Source of the DNA: Kapaibacterium sp044224925
Lineage (GTDB): Bacteria; Bacteroidota; Ignavibacteria; Kapaibacteriales; Kapaibacteriaceae
Direction: 5' to 3'
Assembly: GCA_044224925.1 (NCBI GenBank)
Contig: JBGAJM010000003.1
Location: forward strand, 248,001 to 312,000
DNA length: 64,000 nucleotides
Shown one piece after another: positions 52,410 to 60,420 of the stretch (the stretch's first letter is position 1; each line of letters begins with the position of its first letter). The notes under the pieces are model-generated. The model was not told the DNA's origin, did no database searches, and saw nothing but the letters and a program-made list of their open reading frames with translations. A program made the position numbers and the translations under genes.

Positions 52410-52981
52410 CAGAACGCCACGCCAACGGAAGCGCCTCCATACATGGTCCAGTTGCCTGTATGAGTGTCGACCCAAGGAGTGAAGGTGGCACGAAGCAAAA
52501 TGCCGTGAATGACCTCAAAGCGATATCCGAATAGTAGGACGCCGACCGTCGACGCCTTTGGGAGAGCATCACTTCCTTCTCGTGGTACCATCGGATAGGC
52601 TGCACCTACACCAACTTCGATGTGATGGTCTGACTCCAAGGCAAGGTATGTGGCGGCAGCAGAGAGGAATCCCGATCTGTCCAACGAGTATCCTGCCGAA
52701 AGCCGGATGGAGTGGTTGAACCCGAGTCCATCGCGAACATGGGAGAAGCGATATGCCGTGACCTCTGCGTGAAATGAAGCAAGGCCGATCCCTGCGCCTC
52801 CGATCTCCACATACAGACTGCCTAGTGGTGCGTTGACTTTGCGCTCGACGTTCTCGCTGCGACCTGCCGTGGTTGAATCCTGCGCAACAATGTCGGAAGC
52901 GCCAGCAATGTTATGGGTGGGCAGAACCAAGAGCATGAACGCGCACGCATATAGGAAGATCGGTGGTATGGATGATGCCAT
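52409..52981 (-). CDS. Small outer-membrane beta-barrel-like protein
   Basis: 190 residues: signal peptide (FLYACAFMLLVLPTHNIAGA), then alternating strands with Tyr/Gly/Phe (SLYVEIGGAGIGLASFHAEV, LGFNHSIRLSAGYSLDRSG, YGGASVGVAF at the end), like small outer-membrane barrels. The start ATG lies inside the 8-bp target duplication of the IS element at 52982. The insertion therefore cut the gene from its own upstream region; before insertion the start would have followed TCATAGGA. The strand LGFNHSIRLSAG echoes NHSIRLAAG in the dispersed repeats. Confidence 0.75.
   Translation of the reverse strand: MASSIPPIFLYACAFMLLVLPTHNIAGASDIVAQDSTTAGRSENVERKVNAPLGSLYVEIGGAGIGLASFHAEVTAYRFSHVRDGLGFNHSIRLSAGYSLDRSGFLSAAATYLALESDHHIEVGVGAAYPMVPREGSDALPKASTVGVLLFGYRFEVIHGILLRATFTPWVDTHTGNWTMYGGASVGVAF
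52974..52981. repeat. Target-site duplication, left copy
   Basis: GATGCCAT at 52974-52981 is repeated at 54372-54379, directly outside the two ends of the IS element. Eight bases is a usual duplication length for the IS256 family. Confidence 0.85.
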
Positions 52982-53011
52982 GAAGATGTCCGAAAGCTAG
53001 TTGAAAATAGA

Positions 53012-53077
53012 TGGAGGCTCCAGCCTAGATGGTAGATTGAGTTTGCACACTTCATCATCATCTGAGAGGAGCCTCCA
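53012..53077 (+). promoter_or_regulatory. Hairpin that would hide the transposase ribosome-binding site
   Basis: TGGAGGCTCC at 53012-53021 is exactly complementary to GGAGCCTCCA at 53068-53077, which contains part of the GGAG site and the A of the start codon. A possible internal -10 element, TGAGTTTG at 53038-53045, lies between the arms, so only transcripts entering from outside would form the hairpin. Confidence 0.5.
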
Positions 53078-54369
53078 TGAAGGCCAAACATACGTCCGGA
53101 AACGTTGATATGCATGCAGCGTTTTCATCGATACTCGAGGGCTCGAAGAACGACGCCCTCGCGCTGATCTTGAATCACCTAGAGCTCACACGCCGAGCGG
53201 TTGAGTGGTTCATGCAGAGTGAAGTAACAGAACTTGCCGGAGAACGCTACAGTCACGATAAGCCGCACGATGGACGCTTCAGTCGTTGGGGAAGCAATCC
53301 GGGCAGTGTGAGCATCGGTGGACAGAAAGTGCCCGTGGACGTCCCACGGATGTATGACGCAGAAACGAACAGCACACTCTCCCCTGCGTCATATCTGCAG
53401 CTCCGGGAAGTGGCCGCACCATCACCGCAGCTCATGAATGCCCTCTTGATAGGTCTGAGCACGCGCCGCCTGAGAGACGTAGCAGAGACGCTCCTGGACT
53501 CGTTCGGTCTGTCGAAGACGACATTGTCAGAGGCATTCATCGAACACAGCCGGGAGATCCTGGAGACCTTCATGCAGCGTCGATTGGATGACGCGACCTA
53601 CGTTGCCATTCTCGTGGACGGTAAGGTCATCCAAGGGCACAGCATTCTCACGGCAATAGGGATCACGGAGACAGGCCAGAAGCGGATGCTGGGACTGTCA
53701 CAGGCCACTACCGAGAACGCCGACGTCATCGTGGACATGTTTCGCGACATGATCGAACGCGGGTTCGATTTCGAGCAGGGTCTGCTTGTCGTGATCGACG
53801 GTGGGAAGGGACTTCGCAAGGCCGTCGACGAAGTATTCGGCGACTACGCCATCATCCAACGCTGCCAGGTGCACAAGCTTCGCAACGTGATGAGCTACCT
53901 GGATGAGGAGCACCAGGCGACAATGTTGCCACGGCTCAAGAAACTCTTTCGCTGCGAAGACTACAATGAGGCCATGTCCATTGCCGATGGGATCCATGCC
54001 GATCTCAAGCGCATCAACATCGTTGCCGCACGATCATTTCAAGAGGGTCTGGAGGAAACACTTACCGTCACGCGGTTGAAGGTCCCGACTGCTCTTCGAT
54101 CGAGCTTCACGACCACGAACATCATTGAAAGCGTCAATAGCACCATCGCACAGCGTACCCGCCGTATCACCAATTGGTCGTCCCCCGATCAACGCTTGCG
54201 ATGGACAGCGGCTATCATCGTTGACGCTGAGCAGAAGTGGAGAAAGGTGCGCGGTTCGCGTCTAATTCCTATGTTGCGCAGACTCATTCAACAAACTGTG
54301 AATGAGCGCATTCTCAACTCATCGTCGAAGCCAACGCCCAAGCGAGTTTCAACTAGAAAACGGACATAG
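53077..54369 (+). CDS. IS256-family (Mutator-type) transposase
   Basis: DDE transposase of 430 residues. The catalytic triad can be placed at Asp181 (ILVDGKVIQG), Asp241 (VVIDGGKGLRKAV) and Glu351 (TTTNIIESVNS), with the family CxxH block CQVHKLRN at 263-270 between the second Asp and the Glu. The frame is intact from the ATG after GAGGAG to the stop inside the right inverted repeat. It is the only plus-strand gene in a long minus-strand region. Confidence 0.95.
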   Translation: MKAKHTSGNVDMHAAFSSILEGSKNDALALILNHLELTRRAVEWFMQSEVTELAGERYSHDKPHDGRFSRWGSNPGSVSIGGQKVPVDVPRMYDAETNSTLSPASYLQLREVAAPSPQLMNALLIGLSTRRLRDVAETLLDSFGLSKTTLSEAFIEHSREILETFMQRRLDDATYVAILVDGKVIQGHSILTAIGITETGQKRMLGLSQATTENADVIVDMFRDMIERGFDFEQGLLVVIDGGKGLRKAVDEVFGDYAIIQRCQVHKLRNVMSYLDEEHQATMLPRLKKLFRCEDYNEAMSIADGIHADLKRINIVAARSFQEGLEETLTVTRLKVPTALRSSFTTTNIIESVNSTIAQRTRRITNWSSPDQRLRWTAAIIVDAEQKWRKVRGSRLIPMLRRLIQQTVNERILNSSSKPTPKRVSTRKRT

Positions 54370-54371
54370 TC

Positions 54372-54379
54372 GATGCCAT
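54372..54379. repeat. Target-site duplication, right copy
   Basis: Second GATGCCAT, between the right end of the IS element and the stop codon of the zinc-ribbon gene at 54382. Confidence 0.85.
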
Positions 54380-54381
54380 TC

Positions 54382-54795
54382 CTATGACTTCCAACTATGA
54401 CCACAGTAGAAACATTGGTGCTGCTTCCTGGAGGGCCATAGTAGGGGAACTCCAAGGAGAAGCCATGTCCATCCTGCAAAGCGTCTGGAGAGCGTATCGG
54501 TGCCGGTGTTGGTGGAGCCGCACGATGGACATAGCACCGAAGGCGTGGGCTCGTCGATCATCTTCTCTGTGTCTGCTTCCTCGGTTCGCTCCCGCAGGAT
54601 CCGCACGGCTTCGTCGGCATCGGCCGAGGAAACCCGAAGCTTGATCCCGCCGAGGGCATTCATCAACGTCCACTGCATGGCAATGGTCACTTCATCGGCG
54701 ATATAGCTGTCGATCCCATGCTCTTCCAGCTTGTGCTGATCGAAGGTGGCCGATATGACGTCGTTGTAGGATGCGATGGTGACAAGGTCTGGCAT
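54382..54795 (-). CDS. DUF2007-like protein with C-terminal zinc ribbon, paralogue 1
   Basis: 137 residues. The N-terminal half is the signal-transducing-like DUF2007 fold (DLVTIASYNDVISATFDQHKLEEHGIDSYIADE, then KLRVSSADADEAVRIL). A CPSCG/CFYCG pair flanks a hydrophobic stretch (FAGWTWLLLGVPLLWP), a zinc ribbon split by one membrane segment. It is a paralogue of the gene at 55603, and both end just after a CGHxWK motif, so the IS element next to its stop has not truncated it. Function unknown. Confidence 0.82.
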   Translation of the reverse strand: MPDLVTIASYNDVISATFDQHKLEEHGIDSYIADEVTIAMQWTLMNALGGIKLRVSSADADEAVRILRERTEEADTEKMIDEPTPSVLCPSCGSTNTGTDTLSRRFAGWTWLLLGVPLLWPSRKQHQCFYCGHSWKS

Positions 54796-54807
54796 GGAGG
54801 TGAGGTC

Positions 54808-55131
54808 CTAGGGTTTGGATGGATGTGCCACGGTGTGATATGCTGTGGTGAGCGCATCCGTGAGGACGTCGCTATGAACGGACTTCAGTTCGATCATCGT
54901 CCACCCTTGCGCTCCCCACTTCCCGGTAGCCGGATAGATACTGGAGCGATTGGTCGAAACGAACACATCTTGATCGATGGCGTTCAGTTTGACGCATGCC
55001 GTGTTCGCCTTCGCGTCGTACGTGGCGAAGATCTTCTTCTTCACGCGAAACGACGTCTTGTCGAAGTGCGGCTCCTCCGTGACGTTGGGAAACGAACGTG
55101 CAAGTGTGAACAATGTGCTCTCAGTGATCAT
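54808..55131 (-). CDS. MmcQ/YjbR-family protein
   Basis: 107 residues from ATG 55131 (a TTG ten codons upstream keeps the frame). The CyaY-like fold of the YjbR family is visible: LARSFPNVTEEPHFDKTSFRVKKKIFATYD, ACVKLNAIDQDVF and GWTMIELKSVHSDVLTDALTTAYHTVA. Some members are thought to bind DNA; none has a firm role. It lies 12 bases before the zinc-ribbon gene. Confidence 0.85.
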   Translation of the reverse strand: MITESTLFTLARSFPNVTEEPHFDKTSFRVKKKIFATYDAKANTACVKLNAIDQDVFVSTNRSSIYPATGKWGAQGWTMIELKSVHSDVLTDALTTAYHTVAHPSKP

Positions 55132-55144
55132 CGGGATGCCTGCT

Positions 55145-55579
55145 TCAGTCCGTGAGTGCAAGACCGTACCGGATCGCTTGTTCCAGCACCGACATGTTGA
55201 TGTTCTTCAGCGATCGGAACTTGATGCAGTATCCGGTCACGGTCGCCTTGCCGATGTTGCCTCCATACGTGTCGGCCAAGAAGGACTTGTCCTTCAATCC
55301 GAGAATGTAGACGGAGATGCCGGTGGTGTTCGCACTCACACCAATGCGAAACGACGTCCGCGATGTGCCATTCGAATACGTGAGGGTATGTGAGCCATAT
55401 CCAATGGTCGGATTCGAAACGACCTTACCTGTGTCGTCCGTTCCGTCGAAGAACTGCAGATGACAGTCCGGCGCACCTGTCAGGATGGTGCGATGAAGCT
55501 CGCGAACCTCAGCGCCCTTTGCGGCAGGAAGGCTCTCGATGTAAGCGTCGATCTGGGATTGTATGTTCATTTGCAACAT
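55145..55579 (-). CDS. DUF1801 (YdhG-like) protein
   Basis: 144 residues from ATG 55579; the much longer upstream frame is antisense to the next gene and not real. The N-terminus QSQIDAYIESLPAAKGAEVRELHRTI and the body PDCHLQFFDGTDDTGKV through KATVTGYCIKFRSLKNINMSVLEQAI fit DUF1801, a CyaY-like fold of unknown role. Two proteins of this fold class (this and the MmcQ/YjbR one) are adjacent, 13 bases apart. Confidence 0.82.
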   Translation of the reverse strand: MLQMNIQSQIDAYIESLPAAKGAEVRELHRTILTGAPDCHLQFFDGTDDTGKVVSNPTIGYGSHTLTYSNGTSRTSFRIGVSANTTGISVYILGLKDKSFLADTYGGNIGKATVTGYCIKFRSLKNINMSVLEQAIRYGLALTD

Positions 55580-55602
55580 TCCATGTACGCCAAATATATG
55601 CG

Positions 55603-56016
55603 CTATTCCTTCCAGCGGTGACCGCAGAAGTAGCAGCGATACGATCGCTTCGGGATCCATGGCAATGGCATGCAGAGTACGAACCAGCAAAGGCCGGCAA
55701 AGGTGCGGATCAACGGGTCGGCACCGGTGTTGTTGGATGCGCACGACGGACAGATGTGGTGGGAGTGCTGATCCTCCAGTGTATGGTCGGCTTGGAGTTG
55801 CTCGGTCTCGCTTTGAAGTATTGAACGCGCTTCGTCCGCTTGATCGGTCGAGACCCGAAGCTTCAAACAGCCCAGCGCCTGCATGGACGTCCATCGCCAG
55901 GCGATGTAATTCTCATCTGCGAGATACGAGTGAACCTCGTTGGCTTGCAACAGTTGGAGGTCGAGGTTGGCGATGACGTAGTCGTCATACGTGGCTATGG
56001 TCACGAAGTCGGGCAT
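55603..56016 (-). CDS. DUF2007-like protein with C-terminal zinc ribbon, paralogue 2
   Basis: 137 residues, the same length and layout as the gene at 54382: DFVTIATYDDYVIANLDLQLLQANEVHSYLADE at the N-terminus, KLRVSTDQADEARSIL, then CPSCASNNTGAD, a hydrophobic stretch (FAGLCWFVLCMPLPWI) and CYFCGHRWKE. The two genes probably arose by tandem duplication with the DUF1801 and YjbR genes between them. Confidence 0.82.
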   Translation of the reverse strand: MPDFVTIATYDDYVIANLDLQLLQANEVHSYLADENYIAWRWTSMQALGCLKLRVSTDQADEARSILQSETEQLQADHTLEDQHSHHICPSCASNNTGADPLIRTFAGLCWFVLCMPLPWIPKRSYRCYFCGHRWKE

Positions 56017-56055
56017 GAGGTTTCGTAAGGTGACAGGGTGTGCAGCGCGGAGAAC

Positions 56056-56583
56056 CTAGTCGTCGTTCTTGATGCGCACCCAACCGAACATCGCTAGTAG
56101 CTGACGAATAGGACTGAGGTGCTTCTTTCCATGACCCGGTACCACAACACGGCTCTTTAGTTCCTCATAGTTTGAGAAATAGAAACTCGAGAAGCGACTT
56201 TGAGCCTTGCCTTCACGAATGAGCCAGACCGCTTCATACGTTGTGTACTTTGATTTTTCGTCGACGAGGATGTAGTGATCAAAATCGGACCACGCGGTAC
56301 GGCGTCTCAGAAATGGCAACAGAGGATTGATATACGTGATGCCAGCGTCATCGATGATCACATACCTGCATTGCGTTGCAAGAAGCGTCAGAAACAAGAT
56401 CTGAATGCCTCCAATAGCGGCATACGTTGGGAAGTACTCGCCGAATGGAATCGTGCTCAGGCGGTCTATGCTGATCTTAGAATGAAAGGCGACCATGTAC
56501 AGGACCGCACCCCAGTCACAATTGAGAAACACCAAAAGACTGAGTCCCCCAAAGACCTTATATCGACAGTGCAACGCACTCAT
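56056..56583 (-). CDS. Hypothetical membrane protein, possible PH-like domain
   Basis: 175 residues with two N-terminal helices (VFGGLSLLVFLNCDWGAVLYMVAF and YAAIGGIQILFLTLLA) and a C-terminal soluble part with strands CRYVIIDDAGITYINPLLPFLRRRTAWSDFDHYILVDEKS, which is reminiscent of bacterial PH (YdbS-like) domains. The similarity is weak. Located 16 bases after the PAP2 gene. Confidence 0.65.
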   Translation of the reverse strand: MSALHCRYKVFGGLSLLVFLNCDWGAVLYMVAFHSKISIDRLSTIPFGEYFPTYAAIGGIQILFLTLLATQCRYVIIDDAGITYINPLLPFLRRRTAWSDFDHYILVDEKSKYTTYEAVWLIREGKAQSRFSSFYFSNYEELKSRVVVPGHGKKHLSPIRQLLAMFGWVRIKNDD

Positions 56584-56599
56584 TCTGTATTCCCGTTGA

Positions 56600-57208
56600 T
56601 CATGTATTCATCCTCCCCATCACCCTCTGCGCTACCCATGCAAACAACACACCGAGCGCGGCACCAATGACGACGTCGGAGAAGTAGTGGGCTGTGATGA
56701 CGATGCGGGCGATGGCGATGGAGATGCCGATGAGCGTGAAGAGCCATGCACCTTTCCGCCATACCGCCCTGCCGGTGACGGCAAGAGCGGCGCCGGTGGT
56801 GGCATGACCGCTCGGGAAGGAGTTCCACACGTAATCTGTTTCAAAGGCGAAGAGACGGAAGCCGTAGAGGTGTTCGTCGAACCAGAGCACGGGACGGGCC
56901 CGACAGATGAGGATCTTGAGAAGGTTGGCCGCAAGACCGCTCAAGGCAATGCTCAAGAAGACGACGGCGCAGGCAATGGCAAGGGAACGGTTGCGCTTCC
57001 AGAAGATGATGGTGCCAAGGAGGGAGGGGACGAGCCACCAGTGTCCACGACCGATCTCTTCGAGCCATGCGGCCACTCCATGCACGTTGCCGTTCACGTT
57101 CGCATGCAGCCACTCGGCCATCGGAAGGTCGATGGCCGCATAGCCGAGGATGCAAAGCGGAAAGGCGGCAAGGAGCCACAAGAGCCGCATTGACGGGAAG
57201 GCCGTCAC
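56600..57208 (-). CDS. PAP2-family membrane phosphatase
   Basis: Lipid phosphatase, perhaps acting on undecaprenyl diphosphate or phosphatidate in the membrane. 202 residues from GTG 57208 (ATG 57190 is an alternative), about five helices. The three catalytic blocks are complete: KILICRARP, PSGH in SFPSGHATTG, and RIVITAHYFSD with the nucleophilic His. The GTG start overlaps the stop of the preceding propeller gene, so translation is coupled. Confidence 0.92.
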   Translation of the reverse strand: MTAFPSMRLLWLLAAFPLCILGYAAIDLPMAEWLHANVNGNVHGVAAWLEEIGRGHWWLVPSLLGTIIFWKRNRSLAIACAVVFLSIALSGLAANLLKILICRARPVLWFDEHLYGFRLFAFETDYVWNSFPSGHATTGAALAVTGRAVWRKGAWLFTLIGISIAIARIVITAHYFSDVVIGAALGVLFAWVAQRVMGRMNT

Positions 57209-60200
57209 TTCTTCTTCTCAGGCAACACGGCCGGTAGCGAGAGTGCCGAGATCTGTTCGTTGAATCGACGGACGTGGTCGGACTCGATGCTCTTGATCGC
57301 TGCGATCTTCGCTGCCGCTTGCGATGCAAGCTCGGCATAGAGATCGAGTGTTTGCTGCGTTGGACGTGTGTCGGCCGACGAGGCCACTTCGCTGAGTGAA
57401 GCGATCTTGTTGTTGAGCTTGACGGGATAGTTCAAGAGGTCCTGACCTGCCTTGGCCTTGGTCTGCACCATGCTGTCCTCGATGTGCTGCAACGTGTCGT
57501 TGATGGTCTTGCTGAGCGCCGTGATCTCCTTGGTCTTCGACGAGTCCAGGTGCGATGTGCGACCTACGGCCGCATTCACTTGTGCACGCACATCGCGCAT
57601 GCGTTTGATGGCCTTGTGCACGTCGGACAGTGTGCGCGTCACGTCGCGCAAGAAACGTTCTTGGGCAACGAGGTCGGCATCGGCAACATCAAGTCGTGGA
57701 TCCTTCCTGATCTCGAACGAGACACGCTGCGTGTCGGCGCCGAGTGCGAAGGTGGCCGTGTAGGTTCCGGGTGCAACGCGTGGACCTGTTGTGCCAGCGC
57801 CCCACATCACACCTTCGAGCTCCTCGGCATCGGGCCACCGCATGTTCCACTGGAATTGATTCTGTCCGCGGAACACCGTGAGCGCTTCACTGCTTGGACG
57901 GAAGAGCGAGTCGCGATAGAACTTGCGATCGTTCTTGAACTCTTCACCCTTGCGATCCTTCTTGCTCGAGAACGCGATCACCGAATCGCCGCTTTGCGTG
58001 CGAATGGTGAGCGTGAGTTCCTTCGACGTGGTGTCGGCAAGCCAATATCGCAGCATCACACCATTGGGTGCGTTCTCGCCGACGTCCATCGTTGGTGCAT
58101 ACCACGAACCACCGTCGACGCGATAGGCATGACGTGGGGTGAAGACGTGGAAGGGCGATGCAAGAACGCTTGGTGTGAGTTGACGGAGTGTGGTGAGATC
58201 GTCGTAGATCCAGAACGACCGACCATGCGTGGCAAGAACAAGATCGTGCTCGCGACCGTGGACGACGAGATCGTGAATGGGCGTGAGCGGAAGGTTGCGC
58301 AAGAAACGCGACCACGACGTGCCGCCATCGAAGGAGACGTAGAGTCCGCGCTCCGTGCCGCAATACAAGAGGTCCTTGCGCACAGGATCTTCGCGCACAA
58401 CGCGGGCGAAGGAGCCCGATGGTATGCCCGACGTGATCTTCGTCCACGACGCTCCGTAGTTCGTGGTCTTATAGATGTAAACGTCCTGATCGTCCAGCTT
58501 ATAGCGATTGATTGCCGCATAGGCCGTGCCCGCATCGTACGGCGATGCCTCGATCATGCTCACGAGCGAGAAGGCGGGAAGGCCGCTGGGCGTGACGTTC
58601 TTCCACGTGGATGCGTTGTCGGTGCTCACGTGAATGAGTCCGTCATCGCTGCCGGCCCAGAACACACCTTGCTTCACGGGCGACTCTGCCAATGTGAAGA
58701 TGGTGCAGTACACTTCCACACCGGTGTTGTCCTTCGTGATGGGTCCACCCGATGCCATCTGCTTCGTGGTGTCGTTCGTGGTAAGGTCCGGCGAGATCTT
58801 CGTCCAGCTCATGCCCTCGTTCGTGCTTCGCCATACATGTTGCGATGTGGTGTAGAGCGCCTTGTCATGCTTCGAGAAGAGAATGGGGAACGTCCACTGG
58901 AAGCGCTCTCCGCGGTCCTTCGAGCCCTCGCCGATGGGATTGTTCGGATACACGCTGATGTCCTGGTTCTGATCCTTGCTACGATCGTAGCGACTCAAGT
59001 AGCCGGAGTAGTTACCGCCAAGAGTGACGTTGGCATCGGTGTGATGCGGGATCACATAGCCGCTCTCAAATCCGGCCACCGAGTACCAACGTGAACGATC
59101 GATGGACCAATCGCCGATGGCACGATGCGGGATCGAAACGGTGCTGTTGTCTTGTTGTGCACCATAGAGTCGGTAGGGGAAATGATCGTCGACGCTCACA
59201 TGATAGAACTGTGAGGTGGCAAGGTCTTGTTCCGTCCAATGTCTGCCGCCATCCACACTTACCACCGCGCCACCATCATCGGCCACCATCATGCGCTGGT
59301 TGTTTTTCGGGTCGATCCACATGTCGTGATGATCGCCATGCTTCGTGCCCATGCCGCTGAACGAAGCGCCACCGTCGACACTCTTGTACATGCCCACGTT
59401 CAACACGTAGACGATAGAGGCATCGAAGGGATCGGCGTAGACGTGCGAGAAGTACCATGGACGTGTACGAATGTCGGCCTGTGTGCTCATCCGCGTCCAC
59501 GTTGCCCCGGCATCGTTGCTTTTGAAGAGGCCGCCATTCTCGTTCTCGACCATGGCGAAGACGAGTCCGCGCTGGGCGCGGGATACGTCGACGCAGATCT
59601 TGCCAAGGATGCCGGTGGGCAGACCCGGATTCTTCGTGATCTCCTTCCACGTATCACCGCCATCGGTGCTCTTGAACAGGCCGCTGCCCGCACCACCACT
59701 GCTCATGCTGTGTGCGTTGCGATAGGCCTGCCACAGCGAGGCATAGAGGATGCGCGGATTGTGCGGGTCCATCTTCAACGTCATGCCGCCGGTGGAGTCG
59801 TTGCGGAACAGGACCTTCTTCCACGACTTGCCACCGTCCGTGCTCTTGAAGATGCCGCGCTCGGGGTTCGGACCGAAGACGTGTCCCATGGAGCTCACAA
59901 GCACCACGTCGGCATCCGTGGGATGCACGACGATGTCGGCGATCATGTGAGCGTCCTTGAGTCCGAGCGAGTTCCATGTGGCACCACCATCCGTAGTGCG
60001 ATACATGCCATCGCCCGGAGAGATGTTGCCGCGTATGTCCGTCTCACCCGTGCCCACGTAGACGACGTTGGGATCGGAAGGCGCAATGGTGATGGCGCCA
60101 ATGGATGACGACGTGAAGGTACTGTCGCTCACGCTGCGCCATGAATCGCCATCGTCCTCGCTCTTCCACACACCACCACCGGTTGCGCCAAAGTAGTAGG

Positions 60201-60411
60201 TGTGCGGAAGATCGGGATGTCCGGCAACGGCCAGCGAACGACCACCGCGATACGGACCGATGCACCGGAACTTCTGTGCACGGAGTGCATGATCGAGTTC
60301 CTGCGTCGATGGTGTTCGCATCGACTGAGCATGAAGGAGTCCGCCGGAAAGGTCGATGAAGGCGGCAAGGAAGAGAGCGAGAGGGAGAGTTGGAATGCGC
60401 ATAACGCGCAA
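57205..60411 (-). CDS. Large secreted Asp-box (sortilin/BNR) double-propeller protein
   Basis: 1068 residues with signal peptide (LALFLAAFIDLSGGLLHAQ). At least ten Asp-box motifs occur in the first 700 residues, for example KSEDDGDSWR, RTTDGGATWN, KSTDGGKSWKK, KSTDGGDTWKE, KSNDAGATWTR, KTTNYGASWTK and VSFDGGTSWSR, enough for two propellers as in VPS10/xyloglucanase-type proteins. A beta-sandwich and a helical C-terminal domain follow. There is no T9SS sorting domain, and the end is KKK. It begins 9 bases after the riboswitch-controlled gene and is probably co-transcribed. No catalytic site can be assigned. Confidence 0.82.
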   Translation of the reverse strand: MRVMRIPTLPLALFLAAFIDLSGGLLHAQSMRTPSTQELDHALRAQKFRCIGPYRGGRSLAVAGHPDLPHTYYFGATGGGVWKSEDDGDSWRSVSDSTFTSSSIGAITIAPSDPNVVYVGTGETDIRGNISPGDGMYRTTDGGATWNSLGLKDAHMIADIVVHPTDADVVLVSSMGHVFGPNPERGIFKSTDGGKSWKKVLFRNDSTGGMTLKMDPHNPRILYASLWQAYRNAHSMSSGGAGSGLFKSTDGGDTWKEITKNPGLPTGILGKICVDVSRAQRGLVFAMVENENGGLFKSNDAGATWTRMSTQADIRTRPWYFSHVYADPFDASIVYVLNVGMYKSVDGGASFSGMGTKHGDHHDMWIDPKNNQRMMVADDGGAVVSVDGGRHWTEQDLATSQFYHVSVDDHFPYRLYGAQQDNSTVSIPHRAIGDWSIDRSRWYSVAGFESGYVIPHHTDANVTLGGNYSGYLSRYDRSKDQNQDISVYPNNPIGEGSKDRGERFQWTFPILFSKHDKALYTTSQHVWRSTNEGMSWTKISPDLTTNDTTKQMASGGPITKDNTGVEVYCTIFTLAESPVKQGVFWAGSDDGLIHVSTDNASTWKNVTPSGLPAFSLVSMIEASPYDAGTAYAAINRYKLDDQDVYIYKTTNYGASWTKITSGIPSGSFARVVREDPVRKDLLYCGTERGLYVSFDGGTSWSRFLRNLPLTPIHDLVVHGREHDLVLATHGRSFWIYDDLTTLRQLTPSVLASPFHVFTPRHAYRVDGGSWYAPTMDVGENAPNGVMLRYWLADTTSKELTLTIRTQSGDSVIAFSSKKDRKGEEFKNDRKFYRDSLFRPSSEALTVFRGQNQFQWNMRWPDAEELEGVMWGAGTTGPRVAPGTYTATFALGADTQRVSFEIRKDPRLDVADADLVAQERFLRDVTRTLSDVHKAIKRMRDVRAQVNAAVGRTSHLDSSKTKEITALSKTINDTLQHIEDSMVQTKAKAGQDLLNYPVKLNNKIASLSEVASSADTRPTQQTLDLYAELASQAAAKIAAIKSIESDHVRRFNEQISALSLPAVLPEKKK

Positions 60412-60420
60412 CTTAGGCCA

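Larger units (their letters stand above)
52982..54371 (+). mobile_element. Complete IS256-family insertion sequence
   Basis: A 1390-bp element with one transposase gene. The ends are imperfect inverted repeats of about 25 bp (52982-53006 and 54347-54371), sharing ATGTCCG and, after four mismatched bases, CTAGTTGAAA. It is flanked by the direct repeat GATGCCAT on both sides. The right end overlaps the last codons of the transposase gene. The element looks intact and thus possibly still mobile. Only one copy lies in the window. Confidence 0.88.

Noticed and set aside
54382..54795. Gene truncated by the IS element
   Set aside because: Its C-terminus matches that of the intact paralogue at 55603, so the IS lies just outside the stop codon.
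55580..55894. N-terminal extension of the DUF1801 gene (105 residues)
   Set aside because: It overlaps the zinc-ribbon gene at 55603 on the same strand in another frame, and the DUF1801 family start matches ATG 55579.
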